Assembly: GCF_003315205.1 (NCBI RefSeq) | Contig: NZ_QNRR01000005.1 | Location: 401,515-465,514, forward strand | DNA length: 64,000 nt | Origin: Roseimicrobium gellanilyticum | GTDB taxonomy: Bacteria > Verrucomicrobiota > Verrucomicrobiia > Verrucomicrobiales > Verrucomicrobiaceae | Direction: 5' to 3' | Shown: positions 36,701 to 45,427 of the stretch, in pieces | How the letters are laid out: every line of letters begins with the position of its first letter | Numbering within the stretch: the first letter of the stretch is position 1 | Notes under the pieces: generated by a model | Told to the model about the DNA's origin: nothing | The model's database searches: none | Seen by the model: the letters and a program-made list of their open reading frames with translations, nothing else | Position numbers and translations under genes: made by a program

Positions 36701-37102
36701 ACTCCTGTACCCGTGGCCCTGCGAGTGGTGCTCTCGTGGGACACGGACAATGTGGATGTGAACTTCTGGGTCATCGACCCGGCAGGAGAAGTGTGTTTTG
36801 TTGGTGTGACCCGCACGAACACGGGCGGCTGCATGAGCGCCCGGATGTCCCGTGGTTACGGACCCGAGGTCTTCACCATTCGCCGCCCTCTCCCCGGGAA
36901 GTACACCGTGCTGGTGGCATGCCAGGGGAACTACCAGCAGAAGGCCTCCCTGCCACCCACGGTGCAACTGGAGTTCCAGTCAGGCTTCAATGAAGTGGGC
37001 TCGGTGAAACGGGAGCTTATCACGCGTCGACTGGAGAAGATGTACGACGCGATGGAAGTGGGAACGTTCTCCGTGAAGGTGGAGGACCTGGCGGCGGAGT
37101 AG
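33797..37102 (+). CDS. VIT/VWA-domain surface protein with DUF2135-like C-terminus
   Basis: A 1101-residue exported protein. ATG 33797 starts the signal MKALLFATTSLLLLAASGTA; the upstream extension to 33719 does not encode one. A VIT (inter-alpha-trypsin) domain spans about residues 45-165 (TTVELTFYNPNSRVMEGEFV, FRTRVYPIFAEKTKRVSVTF). A VWA domain follows, with the metal site DASGS at 289-293 and a VVLMSDGFSTF strand. After a Gly-rich hinge (about residues 713-735) come a TPR-like helical part and a C-terminal beta domain (LSWDTDNVDVNFWVIDPAG) resembling DUF2135. It is likely an adhesion or scaffolding protein. Confidence 0.85.
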   Translation: MKALLFATTSLLLLAASGTAQTPAPGSFAASRAPGLWINREVNQYQPMELQAAAVDIKVRGHLATTTVELTFYNPNSRVMEGEFVFPLDEGQTVSGYALEVEGKMRQAVIVEKQRGRAIFEEIVRRGIDPGLAELTRGNVFRTRVYPIFAEKTKRVSVTFEQELKADGDTFRYALPMFIPGKLKTYRTHVEVVRAPGVPFTRGNACEPLEFKRQRNNQSQVAEFTKVGVEMWRPLEFHVPKRDDRTQIFLVEDKAKPSQQYFHARVEPPIPLDAPPPVFTPKRVAIFYDASGSAARRLRARELEMLDAWLKRLGTVKVDLVIFRNEAEKPIAYDIKDGETAAVREAMESAALDGGTSLGAVDIRVVPEADAVVLMSDGFSTFSADEPVVTRPDGSAPPLFAIHAAKQADAANLQRLARKTGGQVLNLMRLEVDAAVASMRIPPVRLLQWQVISGKVDEVAIPRQELEDGALVIAGKVQGRSVVELSLGRTSDAAVKHRLTLEPEEALDPASGAFVRRAWAQCRLAELSVDAKRHESGITALGKEHRIVTPGTSLIVLERIEDYARHRLEPVEPDLRAKYLAFLKSHPYYGRERDMTVSTGYVVHQWQEFKTWHEKRHPWLESVIKGAAEHEAALYEALAAGSAQGLPGPMLKAEDAVAAAALAHRAGVLAEQWQEASKEDDSRAAWLQDAAKVLRAVRALRQQRMNLAGPGGVSAAGGGFGFGGGGGFGRGVGIGGSNGFAGSLGDMNGVFTGTMTVNGSLAMDSSMPVEAPASRAATGARDKNVEAEGLEVKPWEPDTPYLTRLRKSDEPVQEYLSLRNEYATSPAFFTDCAGYFFTEKKDATLALRVLSNLAELDLENATLLRTLAFHLKQHGRHDLAALVYEEVLRIRGEEPQSRRDLALCLAQLQKPDFSRAVRLLWEVVTRPWDQRFYGIQLTALHELNDLVQHIPKEQMPDLKALGVDETLLTPVPVALRVVLSWDTDNVDVNFWVIDPAGEVCFVGVTRTNTGGCMSARMSRGYGPEVFTIRRPLPGKYTVLVACQGNYQQKASLPPTVQLEFQSGFNEVGSVKRELITRRLEKMYDAMEVGTFSVKVEDLAAE

Positions 37103-37367
37103 GGGGGGCAATTCGCAAAGTGCCGCGTGTGAACGGCGCTATGGACCAAGGAGCGGCACTAGCCTGGTGCCGTCATGCAGGGTCATCGAAGTGATGACGC
37201 GAGGATGCGTTCGCGTGGCTTTCCAAGTGTGCGAGCAAGAGCGGGAGAAGAAGAGGCTCCGCACCCACACTTGCCCACCTGACACAGATACTCCCTGCGA
37301 GCGAAGCGCTCTGCACATGCCGTGCGAGTGGTGAGTGCGAGGCAAGCTTCTCACTTCATTCTCACCT

Positions 37368-38192
37368 TCACGGAATGAACCCGCCACCCGTGACTTCCTC
37401 GCCGCCGAGCGTCGCGCTTCTCGGAGTACTTCCACCACTGCCGATGTCGCTGAACGAACCACCGGCCTCGCGCAGTTCCAGGGAACCGAGGCGTCGCCTC
37501 AGCTCGGCCACTTCATCCCGCAGCATGGCGATTTCACTTTCCAGCCGCTCGCGCCACGCGATGTCGGTATTCGCCTGCACGGCAGCCTCGCCGGCGCTGC
37601 TGCTGGCGACGCCGGACATCTCCACCGGACCGCCGAGGAGATGCACATAGGTGATGGTCTTGCGCCCGCCGCCAGCAGGGATGCTCTCCACGAGGGGCGT
37701 CTCGGGATAGGTCATCAGTTCGCGTATGGCCGACTCGGCTGCGGGAATGTCGGCGAAGGCAAACATGCGCTCCGTGCGCTGGCGCAGCTCGCCTGCGGTC
37801 TGCGGGCCGCGCAGCAGCAGCACGCAGAGCAGGGCCAGGGTGGGCTTCTCCAGCCGGGGCAGCTTGTGCTCCAGGTTGTGCTTGTACTTCTGCACACGGG
37901 CTCCAGCCAGCGTCACCTGCAGGGCATAGCCGCGTGACTTCAAACCCTCCAGCGCCTCCCGCACCGTATCTTCGTCGAGCTTCAGCACGGGCTCGCGATT
38001 GGTGGTCTGGTTGCATGCTGCGACGAGCGCATTCAGCGTGAGCGGATAGTACTCAGGAGTGGTCATCTCCTTTTCCACCAGGCAGCCGAGCACGCGCACC
38101 TCCTGGTAAGTCAGGGGCTGCAAGGTTGTGACTGGCACCGTGTCCGGTGTGGAGGTGACGGCTGTGTCGGGGGAAGTGGATTCCGCATTCAT
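37368..38192 (-). CDS. YceH/DUF480 family protein
   Basis: A 274-residue cytoplasmic protein; ATG 38192 is preferred to 38258. YceH family marks are clear: LTYQEVRVLGCLVEKEMTTP, EYYPLTLNALVAACNQTTNR, LLLRGPQTAGELRQRTERM and a winged-helix pair of domains. A C-terminal Ala-rich segment and a coiled coil (LESEIAMLRDEVAELRRRLG) extend past the usual 215-220 residues, ending in a Ser/Gly-rich tail. The family is associated with DNA binding but the role is not established. It is the last gene before a 630-base gap. Confidence 0.92.
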   Translation of the reverse strand: MNAESTSPDTAVTSTPDTVPVTTLQPLTYQEVRVLGCLVEKEMTTPEYYPLTLNALVAACNQTTNREPVLKLDEDTVREALEGLKSRGYALQVTLAGARVQKYKHNLEHKLPRLEKPTLALLCVLLLRGPQTAGELRQRTERMFAFADIPAAESAIRELMTYPETPLVESIPAGGGRKTITYVHLLGGPVEMSGVASSSAGEAAVQANTDIAWRERLESEIAMLRDEVAELRRRLGSLELREAGGSFSDIGSGGSTPRSATLGGEEVTGGGFIP

Positions 38193-38822
38193 GGGGGAGA
38201 TGGAAAGGCGTGGGGGGCTTTGGCGCGTCTGAAAACCCGCAGTTAGGAGCTTAGCCAATCGATGACGGGAGCAAAGCGGATAAGCAAGAGGAAGTGCTGT
38301 GAGGTTTCACGCGATCTAGGACACACTGGCGGCAAACGATGACAGGATTTCTGATCGGCAGGTCATCATTCGGATCCGACGACTGGATCGCTCCTCAAAA
38401 GGAGGAGATATTGCGAAGGCTCTTTGTCGCCTGTGCGGACGGGTCCAGTGGTTTGGCGGTGGACTGGGTTTGAGATTGGCGTTCGAATGGTTGGTGCTGC
38501 GTCTTCTGAATCAAGCGCCTTATGGTCTACTGGGATTTGATCCCCAGATAGGTGATCGGGTTCGATAATATCCTTTTGTGCAAAAATATTCCCATCGAAA
38601 TAAATGGGGCATCATATCGATGCATGCTGTCGATATCGATATTAGACAAGCATGCATAGCGCACGCTTGGTGGTGTATGGCTTATCGACACGCAACCATC
38701 AGATGGGTTGCCAGAGTATGGCAGTTACAATAAAAGAAGCGGGACATGGATCGATCCATGTCCCGCAATTTCGAGCAAGATATACAGGTGGAGTGAGGAA
38801 GGGCTCGAAAAATCTTATCAGA
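38193..38822. other. Gene-free gap, AT-rich in its right half
   Basis: I see no gene here; the one short open frame at 38652-38846 overlaps a terminator and has no start signal. The stretch 38540-38720 is clearly lower in GC than the rest of the window. It contains a hairpin at 38621-38656 (TGCATGCTGTC / GACAAGCATGCA, one bulge) and clustered ATCGAT sites. The right end is the terminator of the exported protein gene. Confidence 0.5.
38731..38766 (-). terminator. Terminator: 28-bp perfect palindrome with T-rich flank
   Basis: Positions 38739-38766 are a perfect palindrome (each half GCGGGACATGGATC). Read on the minus strand it is followed by TTCTTTTA. It sits about 60 bases downstream of the stop of the exported protein gene. 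The length and perfection of the palindrome are unusual for a simple terminator. Confidence 0.7.
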
Positions 38823-39827
38823 TTACAGACCGTTGTAGATCGTTGAAGGAGTGATTTTCAATGTGCCTGCGGCACCCTTCCTCTCCAAAGAGAAGGCCGT
38901 GGGGAAGACAGTAGCTCCCATGTCGGTGTTGCCGGAGCCGACTTTCTTCCAGCCTGCAGTGAAGGAACCTACGGTATCTGTGTAGTAGTATTGATCCCAT
39001 CCGCCGGTGCTGTTGGGGAACCAGAGGATGTCGCCCGTGGTCTCTGAGCCATGCAGCACATAGCTATGCAGGCCGCTATTGGTGAGGGTGGACCCGGCTG
39101 CATAATTGGTATTCACATCGGCGTTCACCCCAGTCGCTGCGAAGAAGAAGGTCGGAGCAGACCTGATGCTGCCGGAGAACTTCACGTCCAGATTGGTGAA
39201 GTGATTCCGCTGAATCCAGATGCCATCGACATGGTATACAGGAAGGCTGGCCGCGCTGGTGGTGCCGCTGTTCACTTCGCGCCATCCTGCCACGCTGGTG
39301 GAGTAGTACACATACTTGTAACCGCCAGCGCCATCAGGGATGTAGACAAGGTCTGCATTGCCGGTCCAACTCTCAGTAGGACTGGGGCGGAGGCCTGCCT
39401 GGTTGGTGGTGCCGAAGAGTGTTGCAGGCGTATGCGCAGCACGCACCACGTAGGTATCTCCTACTGCAGAGAGTGCAGAGAGATCTTCTTCAGTGGTGAG
39501 CACACGTTGCGCAACCGCAGTGACGGGACTTGCCACGCCTCTGTTGGTTCCACTGGTGATTTCCACCCAAAGGTTGCTCTGTCCGGCGAGGGCCACGAGA
39601 AAATCGACATTGTTATCCGTCAATGATCTCACGGCCTCCGCATCGATCTTCCCTGATGCTAACATCGGGCGTACAAAATTCACCCCTACAAGAGAAGTGG
39701 ACCATGCGCGTGCGGTGACGGTATGAAAGCCTGCCAGCTTGGAATTGGTGTTGGCAGGTACTTGCCCAGTAGCGGTGGTGGTTGCGCAGATCAGGGCAGC
39801 AGCGGCGAGGAGGTGCAGTTTATTCAT
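38823..39827 (-). CDS. Exported protein, resembling the Verrucomicrobium paralogous family TIGR02597
   Basis: A 334-residue protein from ATG 39827 with a clear signal (MNKLHLLAAAALICATTTAT, then GQVPA). The mature part is beta-rich with Trp/Tyr/Gly motifs: KYVYYSTSVAGWREVNSGTT and WDQYYYTDTVGSFTAGWKKV look like two copies of a Y-Y-T-x-x-x-x-GW strand pair. As far as I recall this resembles a large paralogous family (TIGR02597) of Verrucomicrobium; unverified. It is divergent from the DUF1800 gene over a 185-base AT-rich gap, a likely shared promoter region. Confidence 0.65.
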   Translation of the reverse strand: MNKLHLLAAAALICATTTATGQVPANTNSKLAGFHTVTARAWSTSLVGVNFVRPMLASGKIDAEAVRSLTDNNVDFLVALAGQSNLWVEITSGTNRGVASPVTAVAQRVLTTEEDLSALSAVGDTYVVRAAHTPATLFGTTNQAGLRPSPTESWTGNADLVYIPDGAGGYKYVYYSTSVAGWREVNSGTTSAASLPVYHVDGIWIQRNHFTNLDVKFSGSIRSAPTFFFAATGVNADVNTNYAAGSTLTNSGLHSYVLHGSETTGDILWFPNSTGGWDQYYYTDTVGSFTAGWKKVGSGNTDMGATVFPTAFSLERKGAAGTLKITPSTIYNGL

Positions 39828-40012
39828 AAGGTTAGAATAAGCTGCCGGAAACACTACCGGATTATGCGAACCTATGTCGAGACTAAAAAATTTGATTATC
39901 ATTTAATAAGGATTTAGCAAAATAGGATTGACCTTTTTTTGCGAAATTGGCAGCCTCGGCGGGAATTGGCTCCGCCGCCTGTTGAAGCATTAAAGCAAAA
40001 ACAAAAAGCGTC

Positions 40013-43000
40013 ATGACTCGCTCCTCACTCCTCACTCTACTGGGTGTTACATCGGCCTTCGGACTGGCCGTTTCCTCTGTGCAAGCAAGCACGGATTACA
40101 ACAACGATGGATACGATGATGTATGGCAGCATCGTCATTCCGTCACCGTGTCAAGTTTCCCTCTGGCCAGCGATTATGATGGCGATGGATACACCAACCA
40201 GGCGGAATCCGTTGCTGGTACAGACCTGCGCAATTCACTCGATTGTCCGGAAATCACCAACACGGTGATCTCGGGCACGAACGTCCAGGTGTCGATCAAA
40301 ACGCAGACCGGAAAATCGTACCAACTGCAGAGCAGCGCGGCGCCCAATGGCCCTACATGGACCAATGAGGGCACGGCCATCACTGGCAACGGCGCTGTCC
40401 AGACGGTGACGGTGGCGTCTGGAACGGGCACCAAGCACTATCGCTTCAGTGTCTCGGACAAGGACACGGATGGTGACGGGGTTTCCGATTGGGCAGAAGG
40501 CCTGATGGGAACAAATCCGGCGCTCGCCAATTCTCCGGCCAATGCCTCCGGTGGTGCAGCCAGCGATGCGGATGTCCTTCGCAGCTTGATGTCCTTCACC
40601 ACCGCGGTGATCACCTCGAGCGCCTATGAGAAGGAAAACACCAATGGTCGCATTCGCATTACACGCACCTTTGGCACCATGCCGCTGACGTTGAGCCTCA
40701 CGACTTCAGGAAACACAGTGGCCACGAAGGGCTCCGCCGCATCCACCGACTACACCCTAAAGGATGGCGCCGGCGCGGCCCTTTCCGCGAGCTCATTCAC
40801 GGTGCCGAGCGGCGCAACCACCTTCGATGTGCAGATCGCACCGGTGGTGGAAACGCCCAATGTGCCTGAAGTGCCGGAAATGCTCCGTCTCACCCTCCGC
40901 CGCGTCAATGGCAGCGTGACGGTCCCTGTGGGATCCACCCAGGGCGTGAATATTCGTGATGCCACGAACGTGGATGCGAATCGCAAGCTCTTCGTTGCCT
41001 ATCTCGGACGTGAAGGTGGCGCCATCACCACGGCAACCGGCCTGGCTACGCTGCTCCTGAATGGGGACAATACGGTGGGCGAAGTGAATTCCACCTTCAG
41101 CAACCTGACCTCTGCCCAGAGCGCCTCACACTTGCATGCCGCTCCTGCGACGGACCCTCAAGCCAGTGGACCTATTGTGGAAAGCCTTCCCCTCGGGCAG
41201 GTGACCGGACATCTCTATGACGTGCAGGCGGAGACGATCGCTTCCTGGGCGACGGATCAGGCTGCCCTCAACGCTCTCTTTGGAGGTTTTGTATATATCA
41301 ACGTGCATAGTGCCAACTACGGCAGCGGAGAAATTCGCGGCAACTACACCCTGAGTGATGGTTCCATCAATCCGCCTCCGGCTCCTCCGGCTCCTCCAGC
41401 TTACGGCAGCGCCGAGTGGCCTACACTTGCAGGAAGTGACTTGGATCGTGATATCGTGCGCTTCCTCACGCAGGCCACCTACGGAGCCACTCCAGAGAGC
41501 ATCCAGGAAGTAAAGGCCCTTATCACGGCCAATGGCAACAATGCCATCGCTGGCTACACCGCCTGGATCAACAAGCAGATGGACCTCGCGCAGACCCCCT
41601 CGCCTTCGCTGCAAAAGCTGGTGCAGGCCGCGGACATGGAGGAGTTCATTCTCCGCAACAACAAGCCCATCAATGCCGGCAATGACCCGCAGTTCGGTGG
41701 CGCCTCGTTCGGATGGAACACCACCTCCCGTACCTGGACCTCGAGCACCATCCACCAGAACAACTACCCGTTCCAGAACAACCGCCGCCGTGAGTGGTGG
41801 ACGCTCGTGATGCAGAGCAAGGACCAGCTCCGCCAGCGCATGGCTCTTGCCCTGAGTGAAATCGTGGTGGTGTCCGAAAACGATGGCACGGTGCAGGCCT
41901 ATCACTATGGTCTGGCCAACTACTGGGATATGCTGGCGGCAAATGCCTTCGGCAACTACCGCACGATTCTGGAGGAAGTCACCTACAGCCCCGTCATGGG
42001 GATCTACCTGAGCCACCTGAAGAATCAGAAGGCCACCGGCACCATCAGCCCGGATGAGAACTATGCGCGTGAAATCATGCAGCTCTTCTCCATCGGCCTG
42101 GTGCAGCGGCACCTGAACGGCGCGCTGAAGCTGGGCAACAATGGTCTCCCGGTTCCCACCTACGACCAGGGTGACATCACCGAGCTGGCCCGCGTGTTCA
42201 CCGGCATGAGCTTCGGCAAGCGTCATCAAAGCGTGGCGAATGCTCCGACTTATCCCACGGCATCCACGCAACGCATCGGCACCACGCTGGAGGACAACAC
42301 CAACTTCTTCGAAGGCAATGGTGTCCGCTTCTGGCAGGGACAGTGGATGAACCGCATGAAGATGTTCGACACCTACCATGACTTCAATGCGAAGGTGCTG
42401 TTCAACGGCAAGGCAGGCCAGACAAGCATCCCGGCCCGCACGAACAACGCCACTCCTGAATCGGAAGGCAATGCGGATGTGATCGATGCGCTGAACGCCA
42501 TCGCGGGTAATCCCGCCTCGGGCACGTACAACGGGCATCCGAATACGCCGGTGTTCATCGCGCGCCTGCTGATTCAGCGTTTCACCACGTCGAACCCCAG
42601 CTCCGCGTACCTCTATCGCGTGGCTGAGAAGTACCAGTCCACCAAGGGCAATCTGGGTGAGGTCATCAAGACCATCCTGCTCGACTATGAAGCCCGCAGT
42701 CTCTCCATTGCGGACAACACCGTCGCCGCAGGCAAGCCGAAGGAGCCCATCCTTCACTTCGCTGCCATGCACCGTGCGCTGAAGTGCTATACGGGTTCAC
42801 CACTGGTGAATCTCACGACGATGCCCATCACCTTCACCACCATGCAGGCGCCCACGACGACGGCCTACGAGACGACGGAATACAACAAGTTCCCCGCCAA
42901 CTCCGTCCGCTTCCGCTGGGCAGATACGCAGGGTGCCATCACCCAGTCGCCGCAGCGTCCACCGAGCGTGTTCAACTGGTTCCTGCCAGACTATGTCGTG

Positions 43001-43675
43001 CCGGGTCCGCTGGCCACAGCCGGTTTGAAGGCGCCGGAGCTGCAAGTGGCGACGGAGTCGAATGTCGTGAACGTGATCAATGCCCACTACAACACCATCT
43101 TCACTTCGTATCCACCGACGGTGAAAGCAGGTCGCGGATTGGATGACTACTTCAACCTCGCGAACTACCAGACAGGTGCGGGAGCACAGCTCTCGATCCC
43201 GCAGTACGGTGTGGACAAGGGGTACTTCGATTCCACGACGTTTGACGCTTCGCCTGCCCCAGCTACGGACCAGCCGAACAACCACAACAACCAGCTCGAC
43301 AACCTGGTGCCCAAGTGGGATGAGCTGATTGCGTTGTACACGAATACGTATACCACAGTGCTGACGGCCCAGTACGCGCCGAGTCCCGTGCCGGCCACCC
43401 CTGGCACCACCCAGAAACAGACGGCTCACGCGGAAGCGGTGAAGGCCATCGTGGATCAGTGCGACCTGCTGATGTCCGCGGGATATCTGAAGGCGAAGTT
43501 CGGTGCTTCGGCCACGGCGAATCCGAGGCAGTCCATCATCGATGGGTTGAACCTCATCGCCGCCAACAACCGTCACACAACGGATGCGACAAACTTCACC
43601 AATGACGCGCGAACCCGGTGCCGGAACGCCCTCTACCTCGTGACGATTACTCCGCAGGCCCTCATCCTTAAATAA
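40013..43675 (+). CDS. DUF1800 surface protein with Ca-binding repeats and CHRD domain
   Basis: A 1220-residue protein. Signal: MTRSSLLTLLGVTSAFGLAV then SSVQA. Thrombospondin-type-3-like Ca motifs follow (DYNNDGYDDVW near 27, DYDGDGYTNQAES near 60, DTDGDGVSDWAE near 148), then a Calx-like beta region and a CHRD domain (about 324-446, ASHLHAAPATD and FVYINVHSANYGSGEIRGNY). From about residue 475 it is DUF1800: DIVRFLTQATYGATPESIQE, NRRREWWTLVMQSKDQLRQRM, PDENYAREIMQLFSIGL and a late PPSVFNWFLPDYV block. DUF1800 proteins recur with DUF1501 genes but have no known function. Operon with the DUF1501 gene 32 bases downstream. Confidence 0.9.
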   Translation: MTRSSLLTLLGVTSAFGLAVSSVQASTDYNNDGYDDVWQHRHSVTVSSFPLASDYDGDGYTNQAESVAGTDLRNSLDCPEITNTVISGTNVQVSIKTQTGKSYQLQSSAAPNGPTWTNEGTAITGNGAVQTVTVASGTGTKHYRFSVSDKDTDGDGVSDWAEGLMGTNPALANSPANASGGAASDADVLRSLMSFTTAVITSSAYEKENTNGRIRITRTFGTMPLTLSLTTSGNTVATKGSAASTDYTLKDGAGAALSASSFTVPSGATTFDVQIAPVVETPNVPEVPEMLRLTLRRVNGSVTVPVGSTQGVNIRDATNVDANRKLFVAYLGREGGAITTATGLATLLLNGDNTVGEVNSTFSNLTSAQSASHLHAAPATDPQASGPIVESLPLGQVTGHLYDVQAETIASWATDQAALNALFGGFVYINVHSANYGSGEIRGNYTLSDGSINPPPAPPAPPAYGSAEWPTLAGSDLDRDIVRFLTQATYGATPESIQEVKALITANGNNAIAGYTAWINKQMDLAQTPSPSLQKLVQAADMEEFILRNNKPINAGNDPQFGGASFGWNTTSRTWTSSTIHQNNYPFQNNRRREWWTLVMQSKDQLRQRMALALSEIVVVSENDGTVQAYHYGLANYWDMLAANAFGNYRTILEEVTYSPVMGIYLSHLKNQKATGTISPDENYAREIMQLFSIGLVQRHLNGALKLGNNGLPVPTYDQGDITELARVFTGMSFGKRHQSVANAPTYPTASTQRIGTTLEDNTNFFEGNGVRFWQGQWMNRMKMFDTYHDFNAKVLFNGKAGQTSIPARTNNATPESEGNADVIDALNAIAGNPASGTYNGHPNTPVFIARLLIQRFTTSNPSSAYLYRVAEKYQSTKGNLGEVIKTILLDYEARSLSIADNTVAAGKPKEPILHFAAMHRALKCYTGSPLVNLTTMPITFTTMQAPTTTAYETTEYNKFPANSVRFRWADTQGAITQSPQRPPSVFNWFLPDYVVPGPLATAGLKAPELQVATESNVVNVINAHYNTIFTSYPPTVKAGRGLDDYFNLANYQTGAGAQLSIPQYGVDKGYFDSTTFDASPAPATDQPNNHNNQLDNLVPKWDELIALYTNTYTTVLTAQYAPSPVPATPGTTQKQTAHAEAVKAIVDQCDLLMSAGYLKAKFGASATANPRQSIIDGLNLIAANNRHTTDATNFTNDARTRCRNALYLVTITPQALILK

Positions 43676-43707
43676 GTAACGTTCCGCACCTCTTACCTCT
43701 TCATTGT

Positions 43708-45339
43708 ATGAACCTAATCTTTCGTCGCAAGAACGAGCCCAGCCGCCGCCAGTTCATGGTACAGACCGGCTGTGCCGCCATGGGCATCACCAGCATGGTG
43801 AATACCATCGCGCACCTGAAGCTCATGCAGGGTGCGCTCAATGCGCAGGCTCCGCCCTCGGGATACCGGGCGCTGGTCTGCGTATTCCTGAACGGGGGCA
43901 ATGACTCCAACAACATGCTCCTTCCCTTCAGCGGGACGGCCCGTACGGACTATGAAGCCGGACGTGGTATGTTGACCATTCCCGTAAACAATGCCACTGC
44001 CTCGCTGAACGCGCTTCAGCTCAATGCCACGAATATTGCCGAGTGTGATCCACTCGGCGGTTATCTGGGCACGCTCGGGGTGCATCCCAAGTTCAACCAC
44101 ATCAAGACCATCTTCGACGAAGGTGATGCGGCGTTCGTGGCAAATGTGGGCACGCTGACTTATCCCGGCGTGACCCGTGCGAACTACCCCACCGCACCGA
44201 AGCCGCCGCAGCTCTATTCGCACTCAGACCAGCAGGTGCAGTGGCAGAGCTCGATTCCTGATCGTCCCTTCACCAGTGGATGGGGTGGTCGCATCGCGGA
44301 CCTGCTCGATCCCTTGCACAATCCCAGCAGTGGGAATGCCTCCATGTCCATCTCGATCTCCGGGGTGAACAGCTTCCAGGTGAGCCCCACGGGGGTGGTC
44401 GCTCCCTATGTGATGACCAGCGGCGGCCTTGTCAGCCTCGCCGGTTACGGGACGAACTACACCAGCGCGGTGAATGACCCGAACATCCTGTTCCAGGCGG
44501 CCAACTACAAAACGGCGGAAGCCGGGCGCCGTCTGCAGGCATTCGAGAACATTCTCAACATGTCCCATGCGAGCCTCATGGAGAATGCCTACAACGGCGT
44601 CGCCATGAATGCCCGCCTGACAGAAGGCATGGTGGGCACGGCGCTCCAGGGCACCGTGGGCACCACCGCCGGCACCACGACCCTCGACACCTACTTCAAT
44701 AACGCCTTTACCGGCACAGGGTTGAACGTGAACAATGACTTCACCAACCAGATGAAGCTGGTGGCGCGGTTGATTGCGGGACGGGCAGCTCTGGGGAATA
44801 CCCGCCAGATCTTCTTCGTCCAGCACGGCGGCTACGACACCCACATCGCCCAGATCCCGGCAGGCAGCAATACGGCGGGTCACACCGGATTGATGAACTA
44901 CCTCAACTGCACATTGAAGGGATTTGCGGATGCGATCAAGGGACCGGAAGTGGGCAACCAGTGGGACAATGTGACATCCTTCACTGCGTCCGACTTCACG
45001 CGTACCTTCACCGCGAACAAGACGGATGCCACGGCGGGCTCCGACCACGCTTGGGGTGGCCACACCCTGATCATGGGCGGTTCCGTCAAGGGTGCTCGTG
45101 TCTACGGCAAGTTCCCTGTACTGAAGCTGGGCAACAGCGGCGACCCGAATACCATCGATGCCACCACGGCCAACCGCGGTCTCTGGATTCCCAGCACTTC
45201 GGTGGACCAGTATGCCGCTGTCCTGGCCCGCTGGCTTGGCGTGAGCGATTCGGCTCTGGATGACATCTTCCCGAACCTTCCGCGTTTTGTTACGATTCCC
45301 AATATCATTTCGGGTAACATGGACTTCATGAATGCCTGA
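43708..45339 (+). CDS. DUF1501 family exported protein, partner of DUF1800
   Basis: A 543-residue protein with a Tat-type leader (EPSRRQFMVQTGCAAMGITS). Family blocks: LVCVFLNGGNDSNNMLLPFS, FVQHGGYDTHIAQ, DHAWGGHTLIMGGSVKGARV and DFTRTF. It is a distinct second DUF1501 branch in the window (the first, at 9217, pairs with DUF1553). It lies 32 bases downstream of the DUF1800 gene, so the two products probably form one exported unit. A perfect 12-bp hairpin follows the stop at 45362-45392. Confidence 0.9.
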   Translation: MNLIFRRKNEPSRRQFMVQTGCAAMGITSMVNTIAHLKLMQGALNAQAPPSGYRALVCVFLNGGNDSNNMLLPFSGTARTDYEAGRGMLTIPVNNATASLNALQLNATNIAECDPLGGYLGTLGVHPKFNHIKTIFDEGDAAFVANVGTLTYPGVTRANYPTAPKPPQLYSHSDQQVQWQSSIPDRPFTSGWGGRIADLLDPLHNPSSGNASMSISISGVNSFQVSPTGVVAPYVMTSGGLVSLAGYGTNYTSAVNDPNILFQAANYKTAEAGRRLQAFENILNMSHASLMENAYNGVAMNARLTEGMVGTALQGTVGTTAGTTTLDTYFNNAFTGTGLNVNNDFTNQMKLVARLIAGRAALGNTRQIFFVQHGGYDTHIAQIPAGSNTAGHTGLMNYLNCTLKGFADAIKGPEVGNQWDNVTSFTASDFTRTFTANKTDATAGSDHAWGGHTLIMGGSVKGARVYGKFPVLKLGNSGDPNTIDATTANRGLWIPSTSVDQYAAVLARWLGVSDSALDDIFPNLPRFVTIPNIISGNMDFMNA

Positions 45340-45361
45340 TGAGTAGAATGGATGCGCCGAT

Positions 45362-45392
45362 GTGCTGTCACCGTATTTGGCGGTGACAGCAC
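45362..45392. terminator. Terminator-like hairpin after the DUF1501 gene
   Basis: The arms GTGCTGTCACCG (45362-45373) and CGGTGACAGCAC (45381-45392) pair perfectly over 12 bp with the loop TATTTGG. No T-tract follows, so it may stabilise RNA rather than stop transcription. Confidence 0.5.
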
Positions 45393-45427
45393 GTCGGGAA
45401 TAACTTTATCTTCATACAAGTGTGGTT

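Noticed and set aside
38652..38846. Small plus-strand open frame
   Set aside because: It runs through a terminator palindrome and into the 3' end of the opposite gene; no ribosome-binding site.
41126..42772. Minus-strand open frame opposite the DUF1800 gene
   Set aside because: Antisense shadow with Arg/Gly/His-rich composition.
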